DNA of 32,613 nt from an uncultured bacterium (GTDB lineage Bacteria; Zixibacteria; MSB-5A5; CAIYYT01). The stretch spans positions 1 to 32,613 of the forward strand of contig CAIYYT010000227.1 in assembly GCA_903930455.1 (NCBI GenBank). Reading direction: 5' to 3'. The notes beneath the pieces are model-generated. The model was not told where the DNA came from, ran no database searches, and was given only the letters and a program-made list of their open reading frames with translations. Position 1 is the stretch's first letter, and each line of letters starts with the position of its first letter. Positions 1 to 9,877 of this stretch are shown in pieces. The position numbers were made by a program, and so were the translations under genes.

Positions 1-1
1 G

Positions 2-1042
2 TGGTACACAGGTGACTTCCCCCCGACAGATGTTATCCGTATTGACAGCGTTACTGACGCAACCGTCGACGCTGGATATCATGGTTGGGGAGGCATTCTG
101 GGTCATCCTATCTGCGACAGCTTAGACGGCCAAAAGATTATGCCTCTGTCAGCGGTAGATTTCTATGATGGTGGTATTGATATCACTTGCGCCGACTCAA
201 TCGATGCGCGTGGCGATCTTAACCTGAACGGTATTGCCAACGAAATCGCTGATGCGGTTATTTACACCCAGTACTTCCTGGTTGGCATCGACGCTTTCCC
301 GATAATCAGCGGTTATGCTAACAGTCGTGAAGCCGCTATTGCCGCTTCCGATGTTAATGGCGATGGCAAGCCGTTGTCGATCGGCGACTTGGTCTACCTG
401 ATCCGCATCATCTCAGGCGATGCTCAGCCGTATGCCAAGTTGTCACTGTTTGCTCAGGATGTGGATGTGCGTTTTGACGGCAAGGTTGTGGCGACCGAGT
501 CGAATGTAAAGATCGGGGCGGTCTTGCTGACGTTCAAGGTCGGCGAGGACATCAAAGTAACGAACCTGACGAACCTCACTCTGAATCAGAGTTTGGTGGC
601 GGGCGAGTTGAAGGTACTGTTGTACGACATTTCGACCAAGTCGATTAGTTCGGGTCTGAGCGAGGTGGTCCGTATTGAGGGACAGGCGGAGTTGGTGACG
701 GCGGAAGTGGCCGACTATGACGGCAACATGCTGACCTCGAAGCTGGAGCAGGCGGCATTGCCAACGACGTTTGCGTTGGGTCAGAACCGTCCGAACCCGT
801 TCAATCCGGAAACCGTCATTGAGTTTTCGCTGCCGACTACCGGTGAGATCTCGCTTAGGATTTACAACGTGGCGGGGCAATTGGTAAGGACACTGGTCAG
901 TGGCACCACTCCGGCCGGTTACTATCAGGTTCGCTGGGACGGTCGCGACGCCAATGGCAGCAACGTCTCATCCGGTGTCTACTTCTACAAAATCGATACC
1001 AAGAACTTCTCCGAAACCCGAAAGATGCTCTTGGTCAAATAG
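2..1042 (+). CDS. C-terminal part of a secreted/surface protein with dockerin-like Ca-binding repeats and a FlgD-like/T9SS-type C-terminal sorting domain; 5' truncated by window edge
   Basis: The frame is open from base 2, upstream of the listed Met at 140. Dockerin-like segments 'GDLNLNGIANEIADAVIYTQYFL' and 'SDVNGDGKPLSIGDLVYLIRII'. C-terminus 'NRPNPFNPETVIEFSLPTTGEISLRIYNVAGQLVRTL...SSGVYFYKI...RKMLLVK' is typical of FlgD-Ig/sorting domains. Confidence 0.85.
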   Translation, partial: WYTGDFPPTDVIRIDSVTDATVDAGYHGWGGILGHPICDSLDGQKIMPLSAVDFYDGGIDITCADSIDARGDLNLNGIANEIADAVIYTQYFLVGIDAFPIISGYANSREAAIAASDVNGDGKPLSIGDLVYLIRIISGDAQPYAKLSLFAQDVDVRFDGKVVATESNVKIGAVLLTFKVGEDIKVTNLTNLTLNQSLVAGELKVLLYDISTKSISSGLSEVVRIEGQAELVTAEVADYDGNMLTSKLEQAALPTTFALGQNRPNPFNPETVIEFSLPTTGEISLRIYNVAGQLVRTLVSGTTPAGYYQVRWDGRDANGSNVSSGVYFYKIDTKNFSETRKMLLVK

Positions 1043-1090
1043 GACTGATCTCTCAGCCGGCTGTTACGACACCGCCACAATAACAAAACC

Positions 1091-1122
1091 CAAAACCCCG
1101 TTCAAATATGAACGGGGTTTTG
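1091..1122. terminator. Bidirectional intrinsic terminator between convergent genes
   Basis: Perfect 13-bp stem CAAAACCCCGTTC / GAACGGGGTTTTG with loop AAATAT. T-rich on both sides, between a plus-strand gene end (1042) and a minus-strand gene end (1145). Confidence 0.85.
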
Positions 1123-1144
1123 ATTTCTATGATTCACTTGACGC

Positions 1145-1579
1145 TCAGACTTCAGGATTGGTAAGATACTGTAGTGCCAATAAGTAACTCTGGGCACCGA
1201 AACCACTGATTACACCAATTGCTCCGCGCGCGGTAATCATGGGCTGCCGAAACTCTTCACGCCGATAGATATTACTCAGATGGACTTCGACAGCCGTCGT
1301 CTTTGACGCCAACAACGCATCCAGTATGGCCACCGAAGTATGAGAGTATCCGCCCGGATTGATAACAATGCCGCTAACATCAGAGCCGGAACTCTGGATC
1401 AGGTCAACAATAGCACCCTCGGAGTTCGCTTGATGAATCTCGACTCGGCAATCGAGACGTCGCGCCTCAGTCTCGATCTGATCGTTGATCTGCCCCAATG
1501 TCTGATTACCGTAGATCTCGGGCTGACGCTGGCCCAGCGAATTGAGGTTGGGTCCATGGATGACCATGATCTTTTTCAT
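1145..1579 (-). CDS. aroQ: Type II 3-dehydroquinate dehydratase
   Basis: 'MKKIMVIHGPNLNSLGQRQPEIYG' N-terminus, 'HQANSEGAIVDLIQ', 'INPGGYSHTSVAILDAL', 'VEVHLSNIYRREEFR' are family hallmarks. Confidence 0.97.
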   Translation of the reverse strand: MKKIMVIHGPNLNSLGQRQPEIYGNQTLGQINDQIETEARRLDCRVEIHQANSEGAIVDLIQSSGSDVSGIVINPGGYSHTSVAILDALLASKTTAVEVHLSNIYRREEFRQPMITARGAIGVISGFGAQSYLLALQYLTNPEV

Positions 1580-2649
1580 TTGCTGATCCTTTCCCGCGTT
1601 TCAGCAAGGGAGCGCTTGAATTGTGCACAGCTAATCGGCACTATCTGATGAGTGCCGCAACGCGGTAATAGAACGAAGTTAATCTGCTTGCCGGACCGCT
1701 TCTTGTCGTGCTTGATCTTCTCCCATAGAAGTTCGGCGTCAAGCGCCGCAGCATCGAAGTGGTCGTAGATCGCGATGATAGCACTCCACATCTGGTTGAA
1801 ATCTCTCTGTGAAAGTGATGAGTACAGTTGTGACAGCGTCAGCGCGATGAGCATGCCAAAGGCTATGGACTTGCCGTGTGACCAGCCTGCGACGGCCTCG
1901 ACAGCATGACCGGTTGTGTGTCCGAAATTCAGCACGCGACGCAGACCTTTCTCGTAAGGATCGGCATTGACTATCGCCAATTTGGCATTGATTGCGTCCG
2001 CGATCAGGTGATTCAGATCTTGCCGGCCGATCAGAAACTGCAAGTTGGGAACGTGCTTCGCGAACAACCGTCGATCACTTGCAGCAAACACCTTGATCGC
2101 CTCTACGAGTCCCTGCTTGATCTGCACCGTGCGTAAGGATGAAAGAAGACGACTGTCGCAGATCACCATTCGAGGTGCATGAAAACTGCCGACGACATTT
2201 TTGGTGTTGTGCAGGTTGACAGCGTTCTTGCCGCCAATGGCCGCGTCGATTTGAGCCAGCAGCGTTGTCGGCACGGCGACGTATGCAACACCGCGCATGT
2301 AACATGATGCCACAAATCCCGTGATGTCTGTCACAACTCCTCCACCGATGCCCAACACAAGACTCTCGCGGTCAGCTTCATTTTCCCACAACCAACTCAG
2401 GAGTCGCTGGAGTCGCGCCAACGACTTATGCCGTTCGCCGCGTGGGAACAGATAAACCGGAACACCGGCAAGCATGTGCTTGAGTATGCTCTGGGAATAG
2501 AGTTCAAACACGCGCTCATCTACCACAGCACACACGGCGCTGAACTGCTTAAGGAAACGTGGAGTTGCCAGTTTGTCAATTATGTCTGCGCCGGAATATA
2601 TCGGCGCCGTGACAGGCGGATGCAGAGGTGTAAACAGAAATCGCTTCAT
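1576..2649 (-). CDS. aroB: 3-dehydroquinate synthase
   Basis: 'GIGGGVVTDITGFVASCYMRGVAYVAVPTTLLAQIDAAIGGKNAVN', 'LNFGHTTGHAVEA', 'SHGKSIAFGM' motifs. Overlaps aroQ by 4 nt. Confidence 0.96.
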   Translation of the reverse strand: MKRFLFTPLHPPVTAPIYSGADIIDKLATPRFLKQFSAVCAVVDERVFELYSQSILKHMLAGVPVYLFPRGERHKSLARLQRLLSWLWENEADRESLVLGIGGGVVTDITGFVASCYMRGVAYVAVPTTLLAQIDAAIGGKNAVNLHNTKNVVGSFHAPRMVICDSRLLSSLRTVQIKQGLVEAIKVFAASDRRLFAKHVPNLQFLIGRQDLNHLIADAINAKLAIVNADPYEKGLRRVLNFGHTTGHAVEAVAGWSHGKSIAFGMLIALTLSQLYSSLSQRDFNQMWSAIIAIYDHFDAAALDAELLWEKIKHDKKRSGKQINFVLLPRCGTHQIVPISCAQFKRSLAETRERISK

Positions 2650-3179
2650 TCGTTAAGCCACTCCAGATAGAGTGTGATGATCTCTTCCTCTGTCCGCTCA
2701 AGGTCGCCGCTGCTCGTGTCAACCTGATGACGGATCCCCTCATAGAATGCGGCCCGACGGTTGTAGATTTCTTGCAAGCGTTCTTCCGGTGAGAAGCCAT
2801 TGAGCAGCGGACGATCCGTGGCGTTGCTCAGTCGAGTTACGAGAACTCCGATGGGAGCGTGCAGAAGAATGACCAGTCCGTTGGCGAATGCCGCCGCCAT
2901 GTTGCCGTGGTTTGTCAGCATACCACCGCCAGTGGCTATCACCTGATGCTCGCGATTGATGATTTCCGGCAGAAGCGCCGTTTCGTGCCGGCGGAAGAAG
3001 TCCTCGCCGTGAACCGCGAAGATCTCGGTAACTGGCAGCGACAATTGGCGTTCGATAACAGCATCGGTGTCGATGAAGATATAGGCCAGCTTGCGGGCGA
3101 CGACCTCGCCGATCGTGCTCTTGCCGGTCGCCATCATGCCGGTAAGGAACAGGTTTCGTTTCTTAGCGTGCGCGAACAT
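2646..3179 (-). CDS. aroK: Shikimate kinase
   Basis: Walker A 'GMMATGKSTIGEVVARKL', 'FIDTDAVIE', 'FRRHETALL', 'VIATGGGML', 'DRPLL'. Confidence 0.94.
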   Translation of the reverse strand: MFAHAKKRNLFLTGMMATGKSTIGEVVARKLAYIFIDTDAVIERQLSLPVTEIFAVHGEDFFRRHETALLPEIINREHQVIATGGGMLTNHGNMAAAFANGLVILLHAPIGVLVTRLSNATDRPLLNGFSPEERLQEIYNRRAAFYEGIRHQVDTSSGDLERTEEEIITLYLEWLNE

Positions 3180-4314
3180 ACTTCAGATAGGAATGATAGT
3201 TGGCAAGCGTTTCGCGCATGGAGTCACCTCCGAATTTCTCCGAGAGGAGATCGGCAATCACCAACGCGACGACAGCTTCACACACAACGCCGCCCGCGGG
3301 GACGATACAGATGTCGGAGCGAACATAGGGCGCAATGGTCTTACGCTTAGTCTTCAGGTTGACCGAGTCGAGCGGTTTGCTGAGTGTCGAGATCGGTTTG
3401 AAGAACGCACGTAGTAGAATTTCCTCACCATTAGTGATGCCACCGATGATACCGCCTGCATGATTGGAAACGTGACGATAGCCATCATTGTTCTCGTAGA
3501 CAATCGGGTCATTGACATCGCTGCCAAACGACGACGACGACGCGATGCCGTCACCAATCTCGACCGCCTTGACTGACGGTACACTCATTATTGCCGCTGC
3601 CAGGCGCGCGTCGGCACGACGGTCCCATTGTACATAGCTGCCCAATCCTATTGGCGCTCCCGTTACAATCACTTCAGTGGCACCACCACGAGTGTCGCCT
3701 TGCTCGACCGCCCTATCGATCGCCTTGATCATTTCGAGCGTACTGCTCTTGTCGACGCAGCGCACGTGAGATGACTCAACATCGCGAAAGACCTTTGGTG
3801 TAAACTTGACCGGTGTGTCATACGCGACATCACCAATGCGCCGGGTGTGCGAGTACACTTTGATCCCGAAATGAGCAAGATACTGCCTTGCCACATTGCC
3901 CAGCGCAGTACGCGCCACTGTCTCGCGTGCCGATGAGCGTTCGATGGCTTTCTGGATGTCATCAAGACCATACTTGAGGTAGCCGACCAAATCAGCGTGT
4001 CCCGGGCGCGGGATGAGCTTCTTCTCGCGCTGATGCCCCTTCCAGTTTGCCCAATCCTTGTTTTGGATCAGAATCGCGATCGGACTGCCAATCGTCACGC
4101 CGTCCCATATTCCGGCAGTTACGATAGCTGTGTCCCGCTCAATGCGCATGCGCTTTCCACGACCGTAACCCATCTGCCTGCGGCGAAGGTCAAACGTGAT
4201 CGCCTCGCCATCGAGCTTCATGCCGGCGGGAATTCCCTCGATAATCGCAGTCAGTGACGGTCCGTGCGATTCGCCGGCGGTGAGGTACCTAATCAATGCG
4301 CAAGGCTCCGTCAA
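3163..4314 (-). CDS. aroC: Chorismate synthase
   Basis: 'RYLTAGESHGPSLTAIIEGIPAG', 'RRRQMGYGRGKRM', 'SSARETVARTALGNVA', 'HAGGIIGGITNG'. Listed start is TTG; an internal TTG at 4293 would give the more usual MIRYLTAGESHG start. Confidence 0.96.
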   Translation of the reverse strand: MTEPCALIRYLTAGESHGPSLTAIIEGIPAGMKLDGEAITFDLRRRQMGYGRGKRMRIERDTAIVTAGIWDGVTIGSPIAILIQNKDWANWKGHQREKKLIPRPGHADLVGYLKYGLDDIQKAIERSSARETVARTALGNVARQYLAHFGIKVYSHTRRIGDVAYDTPVKFTPKVFRDVESSHVRCVDKSSTLEMIKAIDRAVEQGDTRGGATEVIVTGAPIGLGSYVQWDRRADARLAAAIMSVPSVKAVEIGDGIASSSSFGSDVNDPIVYENNDGYRHVSNHAGGIIGGITNGEEILLRAFFKPISTLSKPLDSVNLKTKRKTIAPYVRSDICIVPAGGVVCEAVVALVIADLLSEKFGGDSMRETLANYHSYLKYVRAR

Positions 4315-5104
4315 TGATCCTCAGCACGCGATTCACGGTCACTTCTTGTCCGGTCATAATCCTAAAACTCCTGACCGCCTGAACTGCCAGCATATAGTTG
4401 CCTCGCAAATGAGCGCGCTTGACAAGATCATAGTTGCCGTAACGCAGTTCGAAGATCCGTGCCACTTTCTTGATCACGCTTCTGTCTGCCAAATCGGTGA
4501 TTGCAGCGGGGGTGCAATTGATGCACAAATCGCAACCGGCCAAATTGTCAATGGCCTCCTCCAATAATGCGGGACGATAACCGGACGGACGCGGTAGCCG
4601 TCGGACAAACGCGCCGAAGCGCAGCAGTGAGGCGGGAGATCGATGATATACATGAATGGCGCGCGCGCCATGAGAAACCAGATAGTAGTAGGCCGTCTGT
4701 GCGCCGCCTCCCGAACCGATGATAGCAACGTTCGCGCCTCTGACCGAGATTTTCAGTCGGCTTTCAATGCTCTGCCTGATACCTTCATAATCGGTGTTGT
4801 AGCCATGCAGCACCCCCTTGCGATTGATCACAAGATTTGCTGACTGTGTCTGCTCAGCCACAAAATCGAGCCGATCGAGTAGCGGCAGAATTACGCGCTT
4901 ATGCGGAATAGTAACACTAAATCCCGCAAGTGGTAGTAGGCGCACGGATTTTATGAAATCGTTCAGGTCAAAGTTCCGCAGATCGAAGACGTTGTAGATT
5001 GCACAGATGTGTTTGTGCGTAAAAAGTTCGTGGTAGATCGTCGGCGACAGTGAATAGCCGATATCGGCGCCGATTATGCCGTAGATTGGAGTGTTTTGTT
5101 TCAT
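4289..5104 (-). CDS. aroE: Shikimate 5-dehydrogenase
   Basis: 'YSLSPTIYHELF', 'GFSVTIPHK', 'YNTDYEG', 'AIIGSGGGAQTAYYYL'. ATG at 5104 overlaps the aroA stop (ATGA); the longer listed ORF start at 5158 lies inside aroA. Confidence 0.93.
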   Translation of the reverse strand: MKQNTPIYGIIGADIGYSLSPTIYHELFTHKHICAIYNVFDLRNFDLNDFIKSVRLLPLAGFSVTIPHKRVILPLLDRLDFVAEQTQSANLVINRKGVLHGYNTDYEGIRQSIESRLKISVRGANVAIIGSGGGAQTAYYYLVSHGARAIHVYHRSPASLLRFGAFVRRLPRPSGYRPALLEEAIDNLAGCDLCINCTPAAITDLADRSVIKKVARIFELRYGNYDLVKRAHLRGNYMLAVQAVRSFRIMTGQEVTVNRVLRIIDGALRID

Positions 5105-6369
5105 GCCACAACCGCCTGTAGCGTATGATAGAACTCCGGCGCGGAAATCGCAAAACATTCTTGATAGTCACCATGGAGCGAACCTGACAAAAGCAACTCC
5201 ATGATTTCAATTGCCATTGCCAATCGATGATCGCCTCGGTGATCCGGCGGACGAAGGCGCATACGCGCACCAGCCACAATCGTCAGGGTATCGGCTTCGA
5301 TCCGAGTATCACAGTCGTAGCACCGGAGCATGTCGGTAGTCCCCAACAAACGATCTGACTCTTTGACCCGCAATTCACCCAGGTTTGCGAAGGTGGTCGG
5401 GCCTTCGGCAAAGGCGGCCGCTACCGAGAGAATCGGAACCTCGTCGATAAATCGAACGGAGTCAAGGTCAGTGGCATTGATGCCATGCAACTCCGACGAC
5501 TTGACCACAATATCTCCAACCAACTCGTTCCGATAAACTCTCACGTCTTCGACAACGATGCTCGCACCCATCCTCTTCAGTATGTCTATTGCACCCGTGC
5601 GAGTTTGATTCACCAGCACGTTTTCAATAACCAATTGACTATCACGAGCCAAAGTCGCTGCTACAATGAAGTATGTCGCCGTCGAGATATCGCCCGGAAT
5701 GTCGTAAACGAATGGTTGCAGGCGGGCTGGAGGTCGGATGGTGAGCCCGTTTGCCATTGTCTGGATATCGATACCCTGAAACGCAAGAAAGCGCTCGGTA
5801 TGATCGCGTGATTGGCTTGGCTCGCGGTAGGTCGTCTCTCCATCCGCAAACAACGCCGCGAGCATTACTGCAGACTTGACCTGTGCCGAGGCGACCGGCG
5901 AATCATAGGTTATTCCGTGAAGCGGTTTGCCATGCACTATTACCGGCGGTTGATCATTGTTGTTCGCGGTCTGAAGATCGGCACCCATCAGTTTGAGGGG
6001 TGTAATCACCCGTCGAACCGGGCGGCGATTGAGAGAGTTGTCTCCGGACAACTCGCACGACACCTTGCTGCCGGCGAGAATGCCGAGCATCAGCCGCAGG
6101 GTTGTGCCGGAATTGCCGCAGTCCATTTGCTCGTGCGTGTGTGCAAACGCGCTCAGCCCTCCGCCGGTGATCAGCAGTCCGTCGCCGCGCTCTTCAGTCA
6201 GCACTCCCAGTTGTTGAAGAATTCTCAGGGTTGTGGCAACATCGTCGCCACCAGAGAGATTGTGAATCTCCGATTGTCCCTTTGCCAAAGCGGCAAACAT
6301 CAGCAGACGGTGTGACAACGACTTGTCGCCCCTGAGTCTTATTCTGCCTTGGATTCTTAGTCTCTTCAC
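5101..6369 (-). CDS. aroA: 3-phosphoshikimate 1-carboxyvinyltransferase (EPSP synthase)
   Basis: 'GDKSLSHRLLMFAALAKG', 'MDCGNSGTTLRLMLGILAG', 'SAQVKSAVMLAALFADG', 'LRVKESDRL', 'DHRLAMA'. GTG start. Confidence 0.96.
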   Translation of the reverse strand: MKRLRIQGRIRLRGDKSLSHRLLMFAALAKGQSEIHNLSGGDDVATTLRILQQLGVLTEERGDGLLITGGGLSAFAHTHEQMDCGNSGTTLRLMLGILAGSKVSCELSGDNSLNRRPVRRVITPLKLMGADLQTANNNDQPPVIVHGKPLHGITYDSPVASAQVKSAVMLAALFADGETTYREPSQSRDHTERFLAFQGIDIQTMANGLTIRPPARLQPFVYDIPGDISTATYFIVAATLARDSQLVIENVLVNQTRTGAIDILKRMGASIVVEDVRVYRNELVGDIVVKSSELHGINATDLDSVRFIDEVPILSVAAAFAEGPTTFANLGELRVKESDRLLGTTDMLRCYDCDTRIEADTLTIVAGARMRLRPPDHRGDHRLAMAIEIMELLLSGSLHGDYQECFAISAPEFYHTLQAVVA

Positions 6370-6490
6370 AAAAATCGCAGATCAACAAACGTTTTTGCCC
6401 TGACAGAACCCGTTTTGCGGTGCCTTGTCAAGACCTTTCAGCGGCGGTTGCTTCTTTCCGTCGCTATCAAAACACAGACACAGGCACCGA

Positions 6491-6522
6491 TAAAAAAACC
6501 GGCAGAGAAGCTCTGCCGGTTT
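6491..6522 (-). terminator. Intrinsic terminator of the glycolysis/secG transcription unit
   Basis: 12-bp perfect stem AAACCGGCAGAG / CTCTGCCGGTTT with a 3-nt loop. On the minus strand it is followed by a run of T (TTTTTTTA). Confidence 0.88.
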
Positions 6523-6545
6523 GCATCGTATTAGTCTATCAAAGA

Positions 6546-6908
6546 TTACTTGCCACCAGAAGGGGGGGTTGTCTGCTGCGTTCCCTGCTGCTGGCCTTGC
6601 GCCGGCGCCTGCGTCGGCACGGGTTGTTCCGTGGCCATGCGATTGACAGCGGACTCGCCGACTTGGCCGGTCGAACGACCTCTTGCCACGAGTGTCAGCA
6701 CAATGCAGGAGACCATGAACAGTATCGCCAACACTGTTGTAGCTTTGGAAAGGAACGTGGCTGCGCCACGACCGCCAAAAACGGCTCCGCTCAAGCCACC
6801 ACCACCAAACGCTCCCGCCAATCCTTCGCCTTTGGAGGACTGCATCAGCACTACCAACATCAGACCGCAACAAATGATCACGTGAATCACAATGAGAACC
6901 GCAAACAC
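6546..6908 (-). CDS. secG: Preprotein translocase subunit SecG
   Basis: Two hydrophobic helices with 'MLVVLMQSSKGEGLAGAFGGGGLSGAVFGGRGAATFLSKAT' between them. GTG start with AAGGAG upstream. Confidence 0.93.
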   Translation of the reverse strand: MFAVLIVIHVIICCGLMLVVLMQSSKGEGLAGAFGGGGLSGAVFGGRGAATFLSKATTVLAILFMVSCIVLTLVARGRSTGQVGESAVNRMATEQPVPTQAPAQGQQQGTQQTTPPSGGK

Positions 6909-6923
6909 GAATGACTCCTTCTA

Positions 6924-7682
6924 CTATTGCCGAGCCGCCGCAATGATCTTGTTAAACGACTCTGCTGTTAAGCTCGCTCCGCCGACCAGACCTCCGTCGA
7001 TATTCGGCTGACCGAACAGTTCACGTGCGTTGTCCGGTTTGATCGACCCGCCGTAGAGGATGAGCACATCATCCACTATGGCCTGGTAATGCTCGCGCAG
7101 CACCGTGCGAATATAGCCGTGGACTTCCTCTGCCTGATGAGGAGAGGCCGTCCTGCCAGTGCCGATCGCCCAGACCGGTTCGTAGGCAATCACTGTCCGC
7201 CGAAGCTCGTCGGCTGGAACGCCATCCAAAGAACCAAGTAATTGAGTCTGAACCACGTTCATCATTTCGCCGGCATCTCGCTGGTCGAGAGTTTCGCCGA
7301 CACAGACGATCGGGTTCAGATTCTGCGACAGCGCTTTCTTGAGCTTCTGATTGACCAGCATATCGGTTTCGAAAAAAAGCTGCCGTCGTTCCGAGTGTCC
7401 TAAGATAACATACGAGCAGCCCAGCGTCAACAGCATTTTCCCACTCACTTCGCCGGTGAACGCACCTTCATCTTCCCAATGCATATTCTGTGCTCCAACA
7501 GCTACAGCAGTGCCTTTGACAGCAATTATCGCACTCGACAACGACGTAAACGGCGGGAAGATAACGACTTGCGGGTCAGTAGCCTGCCCGACAAAATCAG
7601 CGATTCCTTTGGCTAGAGCCGCCGCCTTCTCAGGTGTCGTATACATCTTCCAGTTGCCAGCGACGAGTTTTCTTCTCTTCAT
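6924..7682 (-). CDS. tpiA: Triosephosphate isomerase
   Basis: 'MKRRKLVAGNWKMY', 'YVILGHSERRQLFFETD', 'AYEPVWAIGTGRTA', 'ILYGGSIKPDN', 'GGLVGGASL'. Confidence 0.98.
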   Translation of the reverse strand: MKRRKLVAGNWKMYTTPEKAAALAKGIADFVGQATDPQVVIFPPFTSLSSAIIAVKGTAVAVGAQNMHWEDEGAFTGEVSGKMLLTLGCSYVILGHSERRQLFFETDMLVNQKLKKALSQNLNPIVCVGETLDQRDAGEMMNVVQTQLLGSLDGVPADELRRTVIAYEPVWAIGTGRTASPHQAEEVHGYIRTVLREHYQAIVDDVLILYGGSIKPDNARELFGQPNIDGGLVGGASLTAESFNKIIAAARQ

Positions 7683-7686
7683 TAGC

Positions 7687-8883
7687 TCACTTCCTGTCCG
7701 TCAAGGCCGCAACGCCTGGAAGCACCTTGCCTTCAAGGAATTCCAGTGAAGCGCCGCCGCCAGTTGATACATGCGAGAACTTGTCCTCCAGACCTGCCTT
7801 GGCAACAGCGGCAGCGGAATCACCGCCGCCAACAATCGTGATCGCTCCAGTTGCAGTCAAATCCGCCAACACCTGCGCCATTTTCATTGTGCCGATGGCA
7901 AACTTCTCGGTTTCGAAAACACCCATCGGCCCATTCCAGACAACCGTCTTGCAGCCAGCAAGCTCGGCAGCGAACAGCTTGATTGTCTCAGTGCCAATAT
8001 CCAGACCCTTAAGATTCGCGGGGATTTTGCCGGCGGGACAATTCGTGACTTGCGCCGTGTCCGAGATTTCGGCGGCACAGGCAAAGTCAACCGGAAGTAC
8101 AAGCTTGACGTTCTTGGCAGCCGCATCTTTGAGTACTTGGCCAGCAAGTTCAACTTTGTCCGCCTCCAGAAGCGAACCCCCTATTTCTTGTCCCATGGAT
8201 TTCTCAAACGTAAAAGCCATGCCACCGCCGATGATGATCTTGTCAACTTTGTTCAGCAGATTTGTGATTACATCGATCTTACCCGATATCTTCGCGCCCC
8301 CCAGAAGCGCCACAAATGGTCGTTTCGGGTTAGCCAGCGCGGCGCCGAGGTAATCCAATTCCTTTTTCATCAGATAGCCAGCCGCCGACTGGTCGAAGTA
8401 GTGGGTTACGCCTTCAGTCGAAGCATGCGCGCGGTGCGCGGTGCCAAAGGCGTCGTTGACATAGACATCGCCGAGATACGCCAATTTCTGGGCAAAATCC
8501 AAATTATTCTCTTCCTCTTCGGGATGGAACCGCAGGTTCTCCAGCAGCAGAATCTCGCCATTTTTGAGTGAAGCGACAGCCTGCTCAGCCTCGGGGCCGA
8601 CACAGTCATTAGCAAAGTAGACTTTGTGTCCACTCAGTTTTTCGAGCACAGCGGCGACCGGTTTGAGACTCATCTTGGCAACTACTTTGCCGTCCGGGCG
8701 ACCAAGATGCGACATCAGAATCAACTTGCCGCCGGACAACACGATCTTGTTGATCGAGGGGAGCGATGCCCTGATGCGCAGGTCGTCTTTGACCACGCCT
8801 TCCTTGATCGGGACATTGAAATCAACCCGCATCAAGACTTTGCGGCCTGCCACCTGCAAATCGTCAATGGTCAGTTTGTTCAT
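7687..8883 (-). CDS. pgk: Phosphoglycerate kinase
   Basis: '[11 protein letters not shown]', '[10 protein letters not shown]', '[12 protein letters not shown]', '[16 protein letters not shown]', '[12 protein letters not shown]', '[15 protein letters not shown]'. Confidence 0.98.
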   Translation of the reverse strand: MNKLTIDDLQVAGRKVLMRVDFNVPIKEGVVKDDLRIRASLPSINKIVLSGGKLILMSHLGRPDGKVVAKMSLKPVAAVLEKLSGHKVYFANDCVGPEAEQAVASLKNGEILLLENLRFHPEEEENNLDFAQKLAYLGDVYVNDAFGTAHRAHASTEGVTHYFDQSAAGYLMKKELDYLGAALANPKRPFVALLGGAKISGKIDVITNLLNKVDKIIIGGGMAFTFEKSMGQEIGGSLLEADKVELAGQVLKDAAAKNVKLVLPVDFACAAEISDTAQVTNCPAGKIPANLKGLDIGTETIKLFAAELAGCKTVVWNGPMGVFETEKFAIGTMKMAQVLADLTATGAITIVGGGDSAAAVAKAGLEDKFSHVSTGGGASLEFLEGKVLPGVAALTDRK

Positions 8884-8884
8884 G

Positions 8885-9877
8885 TTACATCATCCGTTCC
8901 AAAGCGTCGACCATACGGCATGAGAAACCCCATTCGTTATCGTACCAAGCGAACACCTTGACGAAATTGCCGGACGCCATCGTCATCAATGAGTCAAACA
9001 CCGACGAATGCGAGTTGCCGACGACATCAATCGAAACGATCGGCTCGTCCGAGTATTCCAGAATTCCCTTCAGAGGGCCAAAAGCCGCGGCCTTGATTAC
9101 ATTGTTGATCTCATCTTTCGTTGTATCCTTCTTGAGTATCAACGCCAGGTCAATGAGAGAGCCATCGGGCGTCGGCACGCGTACCGCGCAACCATCCAGA
9201 CGTCCTTTCATCTCGGGCATCACTTCGGCGATTGCTTTGGCTGCGCCGGTCGTCGTTGGGATCATTGACACCGCGGCGGCACGGGCACGACGAAGGTCCT
9301 TGTGTGGGAAATCAAGAATGCGCTGGTCATTGGTGTAGGCGTGAATAGTCGTCATGTAACCCTTTTCGATGCCGAATGTATCATGGAGCACTTTGACAAC
9401 TGGCCCCAGACCGTTGGTCGTACAGGAACCGATGGAGATGATATGATGCTTCGCCGGATCGTACTGATTGAAGTTGACACCGAAAACAAACGTACCATCG
9501 TGCTGTTTGGCCGGAGCCGAAATCAGAACCTTCTTGGCGCCCGCGGCTATGTGTTTCTCTGCACCGGCGCGGTCGGTGAACTTGCCGGTCGATTCAATCA
9601 CTACCTGCGCTCCACTACCGGCATGGTTCAATTTGGCCGGATCGAGTTCTTTCGTGACTTTGATCGTCTTGCCGTTGACGACAAGGTTTTCACCCTCAAC
9701 TTTGATTTCACCCTTGTACTTGCCATGCACCGAGTCATATTTCAGCAAATGTGCCAGCGTCTGGGCGTCGGTGAGGTCATTGATCGTCACGAAATCGAGT
9801 TTGTTTGAAGCACTCGCGATTCTGATTATCTGTCTGCCAATTCTGCCAAACCCATTGATCGCTACCTTGGTTGCCAT
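8885..9877 (-). CDS. gap: Type I glyceraldehyde-3-phosphate dehydrogenase
   Basis: '[16 protein letters not shown]', '[13 protein letters not shown]' with the catalytic Cys, '[19 protein letters not shown]', '[14 protein letters not shown]'. Confidence 0.97.
   Translation of the reverse strand: MATKVAINGFGRIGRQIIRIASASNKLDFVTINDLTDAQTLAHLLKYDSVHGKYKGEIKVEGENLVVNGKTIKVTKELDPAKLNHAGSGAQVVIESTGKFTDRAGAEKHIAAGAKKVLISAPAKQHDGTFVFGVNFNQYDPAKHHIISIGSCTTNGLGPVVKVLHDTFGIEKGYMTTIHAYTNDQRILDFPHKDLRRARAAAVSMIPTTTGAAKAIAEVMPEMKGRLDGCAVRVPTPDGSLIDLALILKKDTTKDEINNVIKAAAFGPLKGILEYSDEPIVSIDVVGNSHSSVFDSLMTMASGNFVKVFAWYDNEWGFSCRMVDALERMM

Noticed and set aside
2859-3350. 163-aa plus-strand ORF across aroK/aroC
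   Set aside because: Spans the junction of two confident opposite-strand genes; typical spurious frame.
5812-6315. 167-aa plus-strand ORF opposite aroA
   Set aside because: Antisense shadow of aroA, no supporting evidence.
6562-6568. G7 run in the secG 3' end as a phase-variation site
   Set aside because: It encodes the low-complexity Pro-rich tail, so a frame change there would have little effect, and there is no independent support.
6382-6873. 163-aa minus-strand ORF overlapping secG
   Set aside because: Out of frame with secG, Arg/Trp-rich, and it runs through the terminator hairpin.
7634-8571. Long plus-strand ORFs (239 aa and 266 aa) opposite pgk
   Set aside because: Antisense shadows of a clear pgk; low-complexity Ser/Pro/Ala or Arg-rich translations without family motifs.
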